From Pelovirga terrestris (GTDB lineage: Bacteria > Desulfobacterota > Desulfuromonadia > Desulfuromonadales > Geopsychrobacteraceae), in contig NZ_JACWUN010000004.1 in assembly GCF_014773365.1 (NCBI RefSeq), positions 157,935 to 221,934 of the forward strand: a DNA stretch of 64,000 bases, in the 5' to 3' direction. The translations under genes were made by a program, and so were the position numbers. The notes below the pieces were generated by a model that worked only from the letters and a program-made list of their open reading frames with translations, made no database searches and had not been told where the DNA came from. Below are positions 34,635-43,754 of the stretch, piece after piece; position 1 is the first letter of the stretch, and every line of letters starts with the position of its first letter.

Positions 34635-36095
34635 ATGGAAAATCTGGTTCAAGAAGCCATCCAGAATGTGAACTTGCATGCCGTCATGCCATCCCTGATA
34701 CTCTCAGTGGCAGGGATGGCACTACTTCTGGTTGCGGTCTTTTCTCCACGGGGTAAAACTGCACACATTGCCTGGTTGAGCATTGCTTCGTTGATTGTTG
34801 CGGGCATCGTTACCATCATGGGGTGGAATGACACCCAGTATGGATTTGCCGGATCGGTGCAGCTTGACAACTTTGCCGCCTTTTTCAGCATGATCTGTAT
34901 TATCGCTGCCGGGCTAGCCATCCTGATGTCGGATGAATATCTCAAGCGCGAGAATTTCCCTGTCGGCGAATACTATCCGTTGATTCTGATCACCACGGCA
35001 GGTGCCATGTGGATGGTTTCAGGTACTGACCTGATCACCATCTTCCTTGGTCTTGAGGTTCTTTCAGTTTCACTTTACATCCTGGCCGGCTTCTTCCGTG
35101 ATCAGGTCCGCTGTAACGAGGCAGGCTTGAAGTACTTCTTCCTCGGAGCCTTTTCTACCGGCTTCCTGCTCTATGGGATGGCCCTGCTTTACGGAGTCAG
35201 TGGAACAACCAAGGTTTATGATATCGCTGCCTATATTCAGGCTAACCCGGACACAACAACCAATGTCATGTTTGTTGCCGGCGGTCTGTTGATGCTGACC
35301 GGCTTTTTCTTCAAGATTGCCGCTGCACCATTCCATATGTGGACCCCCGATGTGTATCAGGGCGCACCCACACCGATCACTGCCTTTATGAGTGCAGGTC
35401 CAAAGGCCGCAGCCTTTGCCGCGCTGATTCGCGTCACGTTCATTTGTCTCGAAGGGATGCAGGATCATTTGACCACCGTGTTCTGGGTCCTGGCTGTTTT
35501 AACCATGACCGTCGGTAACCTGATTGCGTTGAATCAAAAAGATCTCAAGCGCATGCTCGCTTACTCTTCCATCGCCCACGCCGGTTACGCAATGGTCGGC
35601 CTGGTAGCCTGGAATGAGATCGGATCAGCCGGTATTCTCTTCTACATGCTTGTTTACACCTTCATGAATATGGGCGCCTTCGCGATCCTGATTCTTATCG
35701 GTCGCAGTGGTGAAGAAAATCTGACCCTGGATGGTGTCACCGGGCTGGGTTATAAAAAGCCGATGTTAGGTATTGCTTTCAGCATCTTCCTCTTTGCGCT
35801 GATGGGTCTTCCTCCAACTGCAGGATTTACCGGCAAGTTCTACATTTTTGCTGGAGCGATCAACTCCGGTTATATCTGGCTGGCGGTGCTGGGTGTGCTC
35901 AATTCGGCGGTATCCCTTTATTACTATCTGCGTATCATGATCTTTATGTACTTTAAAGAGCCGCAGGAAGACTACGCCTGGGTGAAAATTTACCCGGCCA
36001 CTGCTGTGTCAATTGTGATTTCTGTCATCGGTGTTCTGTACCTCGGTATCGTCCCCGGTTCCATTATGCAGCTCGCGCGTATGGCAGGTTTCTGA
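34635..36095 (+). CDS. nuoN: NADH-quinone oxidoreductase subunit N
   Basis: A 486-residue ND2-type antiporter-like subunit with FLGLEVLSVSLYILAGF and HMWTPDVYQGAPTPITAF. Last gene of the operon; a terminator follows within 30 bases. Confidence 0.95.
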   Translation: MENLVQEAIQNVNLHAVMPSLILSVAGMALLLVAVFSPRGKTAHIAWLSIASLIVAGIVTIMGWNDTQYGFAGSVQLDNFAAFFSMICIIAAGLAILMSDEYLKRENFPVGEYYPLILITTAGAMWMVSGTDLITIFLGLEVLSVSLYILAGFFRDQVRCNEAGLKYFFLGAFSTGFLLYGMALLYGVSGTTKVYDIAAYIQANPDTTTNVMFVAGGLLMLTGFFFKIAAAPFHMWTPDVYQGAPTPITAFMSAGPKAAAFAALIRVTFICLEGMQDHLTTVFWVLAVLTMTVGNLIALNQKDLKRMLAYSSIAHAGYAMVGLVAWNEIGSAGILFYMLVYTFMNMGAFAILILIGRSGEENLTLDGVTGLGYKKPMLGIAFSIFLFALMGLPPTAGFTGKFYIFAGAINSGYIWLAVLGVLNSAVSLYYYLRIMIFMYFKEPQEDYAWVKIYPATAVSIVISVIGVLYLGIVPGSIMQLARMAGF

Positions 36096-36120
36096 GTAGT
36101 AGTATAAAATCCCAAAATGA

Positions 36121-36152
36121 AGCCCTTCAGTTCGCTGAGGGGCTTTTTTTTT
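36121..36152 (+). terminator. Rho-independent terminator of the nuo operon
   Basis: AGCCCTTCAG, a TTCG tetraloop and CTGAGGGGCT (one G-T pair) are followed by a run of nine T. Confidence 0.9.
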
Positions 36153-36179
36153 GGTACACTGGATGATCTTTTTTACAAT
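36151..36179 (+). promoter_or_regulatory. Putative promoter of the second ubiD-like gene
   Basis: TTGGTA (36151-36156), a 17-base spacer and TACAAT (36174-36179). The predicted start site is about 36186, leaving only some five bases before the ATG at 36191, which lacks a Shine-Dalgarno. Confidence 0.45.
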
Positions 36180-36190
36180 GGATGGTTTAA

Positions 36191-37543
36191 ATGACGTTAA
36201 GATCATTTCTGCGCCAGCTGCTGATTGACAATCAAGTCAAAAGAATTACGACGGAGGTAAGCCCGGACCTTGAGCTTGCGGCGGTCTGCCGACGTGAATT
36301 CCTCTCTGCCTCAGGCGGTGATGCGCTGTTATTTGAGCAAGTCAAGGGGACTTCGGTTCAAATTGCAGCTAATCTGTTCGGTTCAAAAGCCCGATTGTTA
36401 AGCATGCTGGAGCTCAATGAAAAGGATTTGACACGTAAGATCAGGACCTTGATTGCAGCGGGGGAGCATGATGCGTTAACCAACCTGACCAATGCTTGTA
36501 ATGCCTGCTCAATGGATTTTTCCGAGCCGCAATATCAGTACGAACAATTGACCTTGGGCGATATCCCGGCATTGCGTAGTTGGCCGGGAGAAAGAACCCG
36601 CTATTTGACCCTGGCCCTGACCCACAGCGTATCGCCGGTCACCGGGGTCAGCAACCTGGGGCTCTATCGTGCAGCGCTGGTAGCTGAAGGAAAAATCGCC
36701 CTGAATTTTGCTCCCTGCTCAGATATCGCTGAACATCTAAAGACTGCAGAACTTCGGAATGAGTCGCTGCCCGTGGCCCTGATTCTTGGGGCGGATCCGG
36801 CCCTGTTCTGGGCTGCAGCTGCCCCCTTGCCAACCGGCTGTAGCGAATATGGCTTCGCAGCAGTGTTAACCGGCCGATCATTCACCTTTTCGCCCTGTTT
36901 AACCCAACCGTTGGTGGCTCCGGCAAATGCGGAAATCGTCATAGAGGGCGAAATAAAACCAGGGGCAAGGGTCAAAGAAGGTCCTTTCGGCAACCATACC
37001 GGTCAGTATGTTGAGCGCGAAGATTGTCCGCTGATGGAGGTCACAGCGATTCGCCACCGACATCAGCCCATCCTCCCGGTCACCGTCGTTGGTCCTCCAC
37101 CGAGCGAGAATGTTCAGTTGGCAAAACTCAACGAACTGCTGCTGCGCGAAATGTTATTGTTTGACGTTCCGCTGGTTGCTGATCTGGTTATGCCGAAAAT
37201 GACAGCATTTCATGGCGTGGCGGTTGTTGCCGTCAGACCCTGTTCCGCTACGGCGGTTACGGACCTGATTCGCCGGTTGCGCACGGTGTCCAGCCTCAAC
37301 CGATCCCGGCTGCTGATACTGGTGGATGATGATATCAATATTCACGACTTCAACCTGAGTTGGTGGCGTACCCTTAACATGCTGGCCCCGGAGCGTGTCA
37401 TCACCACCGGTAAGGGGTTGATCATCAACGCAACAGGGATTGACCGCGATCAACTGGTGACGGAAGATCGGACGACGACTGCTTTGGTCGAAAATCGCCA
37501 CTATCAGATCTCGAAGGAAGCGCCGGAGAATTTACAACCATGA
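36191..37543 (+). CDS. UbiD-family decarboxylase, short form
   Basis: A 450-residue UbiD paralog. The active-site region reads EGPFGNHTGQYVEREDCP, followed by a VVGPPPSEN segment, as in prFMN-dependent decarboxylases. It is about 160 residues shorter than the UbiD at 9523-11364, mainly at the C-terminus. Such short forms are found among menaquinone-pathway (MqnL-like) decarboxylases, so this may be the naphthoate decarboxylase and the longer protein may act on another aromatic acid, or the reverse. It overlaps recQ by four bases (ATGA). Confidence 0.75.
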   Translation: MTLRSFLRQLLIDNQVKRITTEVSPDLELAAVCRREFLSASGGDALLFEQVKGTSVQIAANLFGSKARLLSMLELNEKDLTRKIRTLIAAGEHDALTNLTNACNACSMDFSEPQYQYEQLTLGDIPALRSWPGERTRYLTLALTHSVSPVTGVSNLGLYRAALVAEGKIALNFAPCSDIAEHLKTAELRNESLPVALILGADPALFWAAAAPLPTGCSEYGFAAVLTGRSFTFSPCLTQPLVAPANAEIVIEGEIKPGARVKEGPFGNHTGQYVEREDCPLMEVTAIRHRHQPILPVTVVGPPPSENVQLAKLNELLLREMLLFDVPLVADLVMPKMTAFHGVAVVAVRPCSATAVTDLIRRLRTVSSLNRSRLLILVDDDINIHDFNLSWWRTLNMLAPERVITTGKGLIINATGIDRDQLVTEDRTTTALVENRHYQISKEAPENLQP

Positions 37544-39357
37544 TAGATTCCCGTGATGATGAGCGTGCACTGGCATTGTCGACGCTGCAGCAGGTGTTCG
37601 GTTATCAAAATTTCCGAGCCCAACAGGAAGATGTCATTGTCAGTTTGATTGGGGGACGTGATGCCTTTATCCTGATGCCGACCGGCGGTGGCAAGTCGAT
37701 TTGTTTCCAGATCCCGGCCCTGATCAGGTCGGGAGTGACGATCGTGGTTTCGCCCCTGATTGCTCTGATGAAAGATCAGGTCGACAACCTGGTTGCCTTG
37801 GGGGTGCGCGCTGCCTGCTATAATTCGAGCCTGACGGCGGGCGAAGGGCGAAACGTCCTGGATCAATTACATCAGGGCCGGCTTGATCTGCTCTATGTCG
37901 CCCCGGAGCGCTTGATGAGTGATGACTTTCTGAACCTTTTGAGAGGGTTAACTCCGGCTCTGTTTGCTATTGATGAGGCCCATTGTATCTCCCAGTGGGG
38001 TCATGATTTCCGCCCGGAATATATTCGGTTGGGCCAGTTACGTTCCCTCTTCCCCGCCGTGCCGATCGCGGCCCTGACGGCAACCGCTGAAAAACAGACG
38101 CGAGCAGATATCATCAACTGCCTGCAGCTGAAGGATCCATATCGGGTCGTTTGTGGATTTGATCGGCCCAATATCCATTATAGCCTGGTCGATAAAGTAA
38201 AGCCTTATCAGCAGCTCTGTGAGTTTCTCCTGCGCTATAGCGAGCAGTCCGGAATTATTTATTGTTTAAGTCGTAAGCGGGTCGAGGAGGTTGCCGATAA
38301 GTTAAGCCGGGACGGCTATCAGGCGGCTGCCTATCATGCCGGTCTGGCCCCCGAGGTACGGCGGTCGGTGCAGGAGGATTTTCTGCGCGATGATGTACAG
38401 ATTATTGTCGCGACCGTGGCGTTCGGCATGGGCATCGACAAGCCTAATGTGCGCTTTGTCGTTCATTACGACCTGCCGAAAAATATCGAAGGCTACTATC
38501 AGGAAACCGGTCGTGCCGGCCGTGACGGCTTGCCGGCAGAGGCTCTGCTGCTGTTCGGTTACGCTGATATCGCATTGTTGCGTGGCTTCGTGGAAAAAAA
38601 CAACGACCCGGAGAAGCTGCGCACCGAGTTGCATAAACTCAATGCTATGGTCGCTTTTGCCGAAGCGGGGATCTGCCGCCGGCGGGTCCTGCTCGGTTAT
38701 TTTGGCGAGGTGATCGACGCGGACTGCGGTAACTGTGATAATTGTCTGAATCCACCCGAACAATATGACGCTACTGAATATGCGCGCAAGGCGCTATCCT
38801 GTGTCTACCGGGTTGGCCAGAATTTTGGCATGGGACATGTGGTCGATGTCTTGCGGGGGGCGGAAAATCAACGGATCAAAACCATAAAACATGATCGGCT
38901 CTCAACCTATGGCATAGGTCAGGATGTCAGCCGGGACGACTGGAATCACTTGCTGCGTCAATTGATTCAGCTGGGCTACCTGGAGCAGGATGTCGCCCGT
39001 TACTCGATCCTGAAGCTGACCGAGCAGGCACGCCCCTTGCTGCGCGGTGAAGAACGACTTAAGCTGTGCAAGCCGCGAACCAGGGTTCAGCGGGGCAAAA
39101 AGAAAGAACACAAGATAAAGGGGCAGAACTACGACCCGGCGTTATTTGAAGAGCTACGCAGGGTACGTAAACAGATAGCTGACCGTGACGGCGTTCCACC
39201 CTATGTGGTATTTGGAGATGCGAGTCTGGCGGAAATGGCAGTTGCATTGCCGACCAGTCAGAGCGAACTGATGGCGATCAATGGTGTTGGACAGGTGAAG
39301 CTACAACGTTACGGTAATGATTTTATCCAGGCGATCAACGGCTTTCTCTGCCGTTAA
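37540..39357 (+). CDS. recQ: ATP-dependent DNA helicase RecQ
   Basis: A 605-residue superfamily 2 helicase. Motif I is MPTGGGKSICFQ (near residue 50), motif II is DEAHCISQWGHDFRPEY, and motif VI is QETGRAGRDG. A RecQ zinc site (CRR...CGNCDNC), a winged-helix region and a C-terminal HRDC domain follow. The start overlaps the ubiD-like stop, indicating coupled translation of functionally unrelated genes. Confidence 0.95.
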   Translation: MIDSRDDERALALSTLQQVFGYQNFRAQQEDVIVSLIGGRDAFILMPTGGGKSICFQIPALIRSGVTIVVSPLIALMKDQVDNLVALGVRAACYNSSLTAGEGRNVLDQLHQGRLDLLYVAPERLMSDDFLNLLRGLTPALFAIDEAHCISQWGHDFRPEYIRLGQLRSLFPAVPIAALTATAEKQTRADIINCLQLKDPYRVVCGFDRPNIHYSLVDKVKPYQQLCEFLLRYSEQSGIIYCLSRKRVEEVADKLSRDGYQAAAYHAGLAPEVRRSVQEDFLRDDVQIIVATVAFGMGIDKPNVRFVVHYDLPKNIEGYYQETGRAGRDGLPAEALLLFGYADIALLRGFVEKNNDPEKLRTELHKLNAMVAFAEAGICRRRVLLGYFGEVIDADCGNCDNCLNPPEQYDATEYARKALSCVYRVGQNFGMGHVVDVLRGAENQRIKTIKHDRLSTYGIGQDVSRDDWNHLLRQLIQLGYLEQDVARYSILKLTEQARPLLRGEERLKLCKPRTRVQRGKKKEHKIKGQNYDPALFEELRRVRKQIADRDGVPPYVVFGDASLAEMAVALPTSQSELMAINGVGQVKLQRYGNDFIQAINGFLCR

Positions 39358-39378
39358 CCTTAGCGTCCGGGAGGTATC

Positions 39379-40209
39379 TTGAAAATCATCTCATTTAACA
39401 TCAATGGCTTACGGGCCCGTTACCATCAGTTACAGGCGCTGGTCGATAAGCATGATCCCGACATTATCGGTCTGCAGGAGACCAAGGTTCACGACAGCGA
39501 ATTTCCTCACGAGCAGTTGGCGGCCATGGGTTATCATATTGTCCATCATGGGCAGAAGGCGCACTATGGGGTGGCAACCCTGTCACGCCGGCAGCCCCTG
39601 TCGGTGATGAAGGGATATCCCAATGAAGATCCGGAACATCAACGGCGAACCCTGATCACCGCCTATCAGCTGGCCGATGGCACCTGCGTAACAATCGTTA
39701 ACGGCTACTTCCCGCAAGGGGAAAGTCGTCATCATCCGGTGAAGTTCCCCCATAAACATGACTACTACCAAAATCTGCATAAATGGTTGACCAATGAAGC
39801 TGACCCGGAAGATCAGTTGGTGGTTCTCGGGGATTTGAATGTGGCACCGACAGATGCGGATATCGGTATAGGAGAAGAGAATGTCAAGCGCTGGCTACGT
39901 ACCGGAAAATGCAGCTTTCTGCCGGAAGAACGCAGCTGGTATGAAAAACTTTACCGTTGGGGTTTGCAGGATACCTGGCGGACACTGCACCCGGAGGTGA
40001 GCGATCAATTCAGTTGGTTCGATTATCGTTCCCGCGGCTTTGAAGCCGAGCCCAAGCGCGGCCTTAGGATCGATATGATCCTGGCGACCAGCAAGTTGCA
40101 GCAACGCTGTATCGCGGCTGGTATTGACTATGAACTCCGCAGTATGGAAAAACCGTCGGACCACTGCCCGATCTGGGCCGAATTTGCGTTGTCGACAGAA
40201 GTTGAATAG
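39379..40209 (+). CDS. xthA: Exodeoxyribonuclease III
   Basis: A 276-residue AP endonuclease/exonuclease III with the family motifs FNINGLRAR (residue 5 on), LQETKVHD, VNGYFPQG, GDLNVAPTD and the C-terminal SDHCPIWAEF. It acts in base excision repair. The start is TTG, preceded by GGGAGG. It lies 21 bases after recQ. Confidence 0.92.
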   Translation: MKIISFNINGLRARYHQLQALVDKHDPDIIGLQETKVHDSEFPHEQLAAMGYHIVHHGQKAHYGVATLSRRQPLSVMKGYPNEDPEHQRRTLITAYQLADGTCVTIVNGYFPQGESRHHPVKFPHKHDYYQNLHKWLTNEADPEDQLVVLGDLNVAPTDADIGIGEENVKRWLRTGKCSFLPEERSWYEKLYRWGLQDTWRTLHPEVSDQFSWFDYRSRGFEAEPKRGLRIDMILATSKLQQRCIAAGIDYELRSMEKPSDHCPIWAEFALSTEVE

Positions 40210-40401
40210 CACAAAGAATAAGTTTCTGTTCGGAAACGGCTCTTTTCCGTCATACCAATCTCCCTCCGTGTAACCATTATGTTCAGGTGAAATGTTCTGA
40301 TTTATCGTCAAATTCGACGATAAAGAAACGAATACTCTAACTAGAGCCTGTCCCATTTAGCGCAAACGCCCTGTCCGTCTGCGATAGCAGGATAAAATAA
40401 T

Positions 40402-40435
40402 CCACTATAGGAGGCATTTTTGCCTCCTATAGTGG
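40402..40435. repeat. Perfect 15-bp inverted repeat inside the IS relic
   Basis: CCACTATAGGAGGCA (40402-40416) and its exact complement (40421-40435) are separated by TTTT. It lies 50 bases before the transposase-like frame. It could shield the transposase from outside transcription or be part of the transposon end structure. Confidence 0.75.
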
Positions 40436-40484
40436 AAACAGATGCCTTATAATTTTGTCACCACAACGAAACCAAAGGCGTCCT

Positions 40485-40862
40485 ATGAAAACTATCGCAT
40501 TTCAAACTGAACTTCGTCCAGAACTTCCTGTTGTTTTCGGTGCAAAAGATTATCGTGAGTTTCGCGAGACGATCGAAGAGGTCGATCATTTTCTTACGGC
40601 TACGGGCATCGAACATCGTCTGCTCGTCGCCCATTTGACCTCTGCAGAAGACGCTTACCCTGAAAAACAGCGCCGTGGCAGCTCCGAGGCTCGCATCAGC
40701 ATTTTCAAAAACGCCTACCTTGGAACGCCTCTGAGAAGCAAAGGCTTCGCAAACCGCAAGACCCGCATTGAATGGCGCATCCTGGCGCACAACCTCTGGA
40801 AGTTGGCACACATCGCCGTACAAAACCGGCAAACAGCTACGGAACATAAAGAAGCCGCCTGA
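40485..40862 (+). pseudogene. Internally deleted transposase fragment
   Basis: About 125 residues. The first about 60 residues look like a transposase N-terminus, and the last 40 (KTRIEWRILAHNLWKLAHIA) resemble the end of ISNCY/IS1182-like transposases, with the catalytic middle missing. The whole lies between the inverted repeats at 40346 and 41019. The frame remains open, so the deletion may have kept phase. Exact IS family is not certain. Confidence 0.5.
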
Positions 40863-41427
40863 CGGATCGACGTCCCGTCAAAATCGCAAAGGGAGATGTC
40901 CGTCTAAAATCGTAGGGCGTGCCCCCAAATCAACCCTCTTTTGCAGAGTGACGGTTTCTGCAGTCTACCAAAATCGCTACTCCACCTGTCCCTTAAAAAT
41001 TCGACTAATTGGGACAGACCCTACCTACCAAAACACGCTATTAAAAACAAGCCTTTTATTGTAACAAAAAGGAGCAGAATGAATTCCTTCAAGTCAGCGG
41101 AATTGTCAAAGAACAGATCGATGGCCACCTCTTTGCGCTGCTTCCATCAAACGTACTTGAGGGAAGGGGGTGGCCGCCAAATATGACGGTTGCGTCAAGT
41201 TAGACGGATACCTCTGACGGAATTCCCTTCAAACACCTCTGCCACATTTCTTTTTGTCGCAAATAATCGAATAGTTACTCCAACAGAGCCGACCATGTAG
41301 CGGCGGCACGTCCATTGCGATATTAGTATGTTTACCGAGCAGAAAAAGTGCCGCACGCTGGGTAGCATCTTGGGTTGTTCGGTGAGGTGAAAAAAAGATG
41401 TTAACAACCATCGAAAAAGGAGCTGAC

Positions 41428-41493
41428 ATGGGTTTTGTAATAGGTGTTTTAGTCGTCGTGATTCTGGTTATTGTCGTAGCGAGAATAATTTAA
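41428..41493 (+). CDS. 21-residue single-helix membrane peptide
   Basis: ATG at 41428 sits after AAAAAGGAG with six bases spacing and encodes MGFVIGVLVVVILVIVVARII, a single hydrophobic helix. The strong ribosome binding site makes translation plausible. It lies 150 bases before the ABC ATPase, with the gap holding a hairpin (41567-41578 with 41588-41599). Function unknown. The stretch 41020-41427 before it shows no convincing gene. Confidence 0.45.
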   Translation: MGFVIGVLVVVILVIVVARII

Positions 41494-41645
41494 TCGGGCA
41501 GGATTGGACAGTCCTCGAGTTTGTGCTTAGAGAAAGATCTTTCCCGCCGTCTTGGAGTTTGTTGACGATCTCTCAGCTGTATTGCGGAGCTGAGAGGTCG
41601 CGCATTTATTCCAAACAGAAAGCATCAACAGGTGCGTATGGGTTT

Positions 41646-42329
41646 ATGCAAATAGAAGTTGAGGAATTGACAAAACTCTATGATCTGAAAAGGGGGCTCC
41701 AGCCTACCAGCTTTTCCGTCAAAAAGGGAGAATTGATCGCCGTTGTCGGTCACAACGGCGCTGGCAAATCAACCCTGATGAAAATGCTGGCGGGATGGAT
41801 TTTGCCCGACAACGGACAAGCAACGATTGACGGTATCGTCTTGAGAAATCGAATGGCGGTTGTTGAAAAGGTCGGATTTGTTCCAGAGATTCCTAATCTT
41901 TTTGATTTCTTCACCGTTGAATATAATCTTAAACTCTTCGCTTACCTCTTCCGAACACCCTTTTCGCGGGTTGATGAGGTTCTGAGGGAGTTTAATTTGC
42001 TGTCGTTTCGAAACAACAAAATACAGACCCTGTCAAAGGGCTTGAAACAAAGGGTCAATATTGGGCGGACCCTGTTGGCAAATCCTTCGGTACTGCTGTT
42101 TGACGAGCCGACATCGGGTCTCGATTTTGAAATGACGAAAGAGCTCTACCGGTTATTAAAGAATATCCATGATGATGGGAAAACCATATTTTTTACCTCC
42201 CATCGGCCTGAAGAAATTAAAACCCTGGCGACCCGCATCATGGTTTTGCACGATGGCAGTCTGATCTTCGACGGATCTCCGAAGGACTACTTTCAATCTG
42301 AAGTGTATGTAAATTTGTATGCGCTATGA
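41646..42329 (+). CDS. ABC transporter ATP-binding protein
   Basis: About 227 residues from the ATG at 41646. Walker A is GHNGAGKST, the signature is LSKGLKQR, Walker B is VLLFDEPTSGLD and the switch histidine lies in FFTSHRPEEI. Sequence upstream of 41646 in frame is not family-like. No clear Shine-Dalgarno precedes it. It is coupled by an ATGA overlap to the permease gene. The cargo is unknown. Confidence 0.85.
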   Translation: MQIEVEELTKLYDLKRGLQPTSFSVKKGELIAVVGHNGAGKSTLMKMLAGWILPDNGQATIDGIVLRNRMAVVEKVGFVPEIPNLFDFFTVEYNLKLFAYLFRTPFSRVDEVLREFNLLSFRNNKIQTLSKGLKQRVNIGRTLLANPSVLLFDEPTSGLDFEMTKELYRLLKNIHDDGKTIFFTSHRPEEIKTLATRIMVLHDGSLIFDGSPKDYFQSEVYVNLYAL

Positions 42330-43357
42330 TCAGAAATATTCTCATTCTGACATTAAACGATTTAGCTATCGCCATCAAGAACAAGTCTATATACCTCATC
42401 ATTTTCATTCCTTTCTTTGTTTTTGTTACTTTAAAACTCATAGACAGTCCCAGCATTGATGAAATTCCGGTAAAAATAGGTTTCATTCAAAATGAAAACT
42501 ATGCGCCTGAAATTATGCTAACCGTTAAGGCTGCCGGACAGATCATTAAAGTAACCTGGGTTCAAGATCTGCAGGAGGGAGTTCAACTACTAAAAGAAAA
42601 AAAAATCGATGGGGTTTTGCTCCGAAATACAAATAAGCGCGACAGCCTAAAACTTCTGGTTCTAAAAAAGGAATCTTTTCATACCATTGTTATTGTAGAA
42701 AAATTTTTGGCTTTACAGAAAGCAGCGGAAGGTTATCGGGACGCCTGGATCTCCGACATTGAAGAACTTTACGACGGTGGCATCCAAAGGCAGGCGTTGC
42801 CAACCTGGATTTTGATGCTCGTCCTGCTCATCGGCTTTATTATTCTTCCCGCTCAAGTCGCTGAAGAAAAGGAAAAAAGGCTGATACTGGCGCTCCTTCA
42901 GACACCGATCCGCGAAGTTGAATGGCTGATAGCCAAAGTGCTGACGGGTATGCTGTTGACCCTGGTTGCAATCTTGCTCCTTCATATTTTAAGCGGTTTC
43001 GGGGTAGTACATGTGCCTTCTTATATGGCTTTCATCGCTGTCGGCGGGTTTTGCTTCAGCGCTTTTGGGGTTTTTCTGGGTTTTCTCTGCCGCAACCAGG
43101 CAAGTGCCAGAACCCTCGGTGTGGTCTTTTATCTACCACACCTGTTGCCTTCCGCTCTGTCCGATTTTTCGCAACAATTATCTGCTATTGCCCCCTTGCT
43201 GCCGTCCTATCAATTTTACGGCCCAGTTAAAACCATCCTGCTGGAAGAAGGCACAATAGCGAACCTGTCATTTGAATGGGGATATCTGTTACTGGTGGGA
43301 GCGCTTGCCTTTTACCTCTCCAGCATATTGCTGAAGAAGCGCTGGTTGATGAAATAA
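42326..43357 (+). CDS. ABC-2 type permease with extracytoplasmic domain
   Basis: A 343-residue protein with one N-terminal helix (about residues 16-32), a soluble stretch of roughly 120 residues and five to six C-terminal helices. This is the NatB/ABC-2 layout, with the EEKEKRLILALLQTPI motif after the second helix. It forms an exporter with the preceding ATPase. Substrate is unknown. Confidence 0.8.
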   Translation: MIRNILILTLNDLAIAIKNKSIYLIIFIPFFVFVTLKLIDSPSIDEIPVKIGFIQNENYAPEIMLTVKAAGQIIKVTWVQDLQEGVQLLKEKKIDGVLLRNTNKRDSLKLLVLKKESFHTIVIVEKFLALQKAAEGYRDAWISDIEELYDGGIQRQALPTWILMLVLLIGFIILPAQVAEEKEKRLILALLQTPIREVEWLIAKVLTGMLLTLVAILLLHILSGFGVVHVPSYMAFIAVGGFCFSAFGVFLGFLCRNQASARTLGVVFYLPHLLPSALSDFSQQLSAIAPLLPSYQFYGPVKTILLEEGTIANLSFEWGYLLLVGALAFYLSSILLKKRWLMK

Positions 43358-43491
43358 TAGTTTTTGTTTGAGAAATCGTTTCGTCACATTTTACATTTCT
43401 GCTGAATATGCCGGATAAAGCTGATGGCTTGCCCCCTCTTGCTTCCATTCACTTATAGTTTTCTTAACTAAATCAGTCAGTTATAAATTCA

Positions 43492-43689
43492 TCGTCTGTC
43501 GCCATGGTTGTTACCATAACGGCCTGCCTGAGCATGTTTGCGTAAACAAGCAACCCATAGAAAAGGCCCCGCCAACGCTTCCAGTGCCAACGGTTCACTG
43601 CGGAAGATCTTTTTGATCGAGGTGATGCCGTAGCGTTCTTCGGGGATACTACGGCCACAGTTGGGTGGGTTGATGAGCAGGATTCGCAT
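43492..43689 (-). pseudogene. Truncated N-terminus of a B12-binding radical SAM protein
   Basis: From the ATG at 43689 the frame reads MRILLINPPNCGRSIPEERY and continues into EPLALEALAG, the typical start of cobalamin-binding radical SAM enzymes. It then loses similarity and stops after about 65 residues, where a full protein would have over 400. No CxxxCxxC motif is left. It lies alone in the gap between the ABC pair and nrfA, so it is read as a gene remnant. Confidence 0.6.
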
Positions 43690-43754
43690 AATTTTTTTTA
43701 CCAGAAAAGCAAAAAAAGACAAACAGGAAAGATCTGTTAAAATTCAAGATAACA

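Larger units (their letters stand above)
40346..41019. mobile_element. Decayed insertion sequence with terminal inverted repeats
   Basis: Ends are GCCTGTCCCATTTAG (40346-40360) and, inverted, GTCTGTCCCAATTAG (41005-41019), matching at 13 of 15 bases. Inside is a short transposase-like reading frame (40485-40862) that looks internally deleted, and a perfect 15-bp hairpin. At about 674 bp it is too short for an intact element and is probably a non-autonomous relic. No clear target duplication was found. Confidence 0.6.

Noticed and set aside
41523..41645. N-terminal extension of the second ABC ATPase
   Set aside because: The added residues are not family-like and the region contains a hairpin. 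The ATG at 41646 matches typical ATPase starts.
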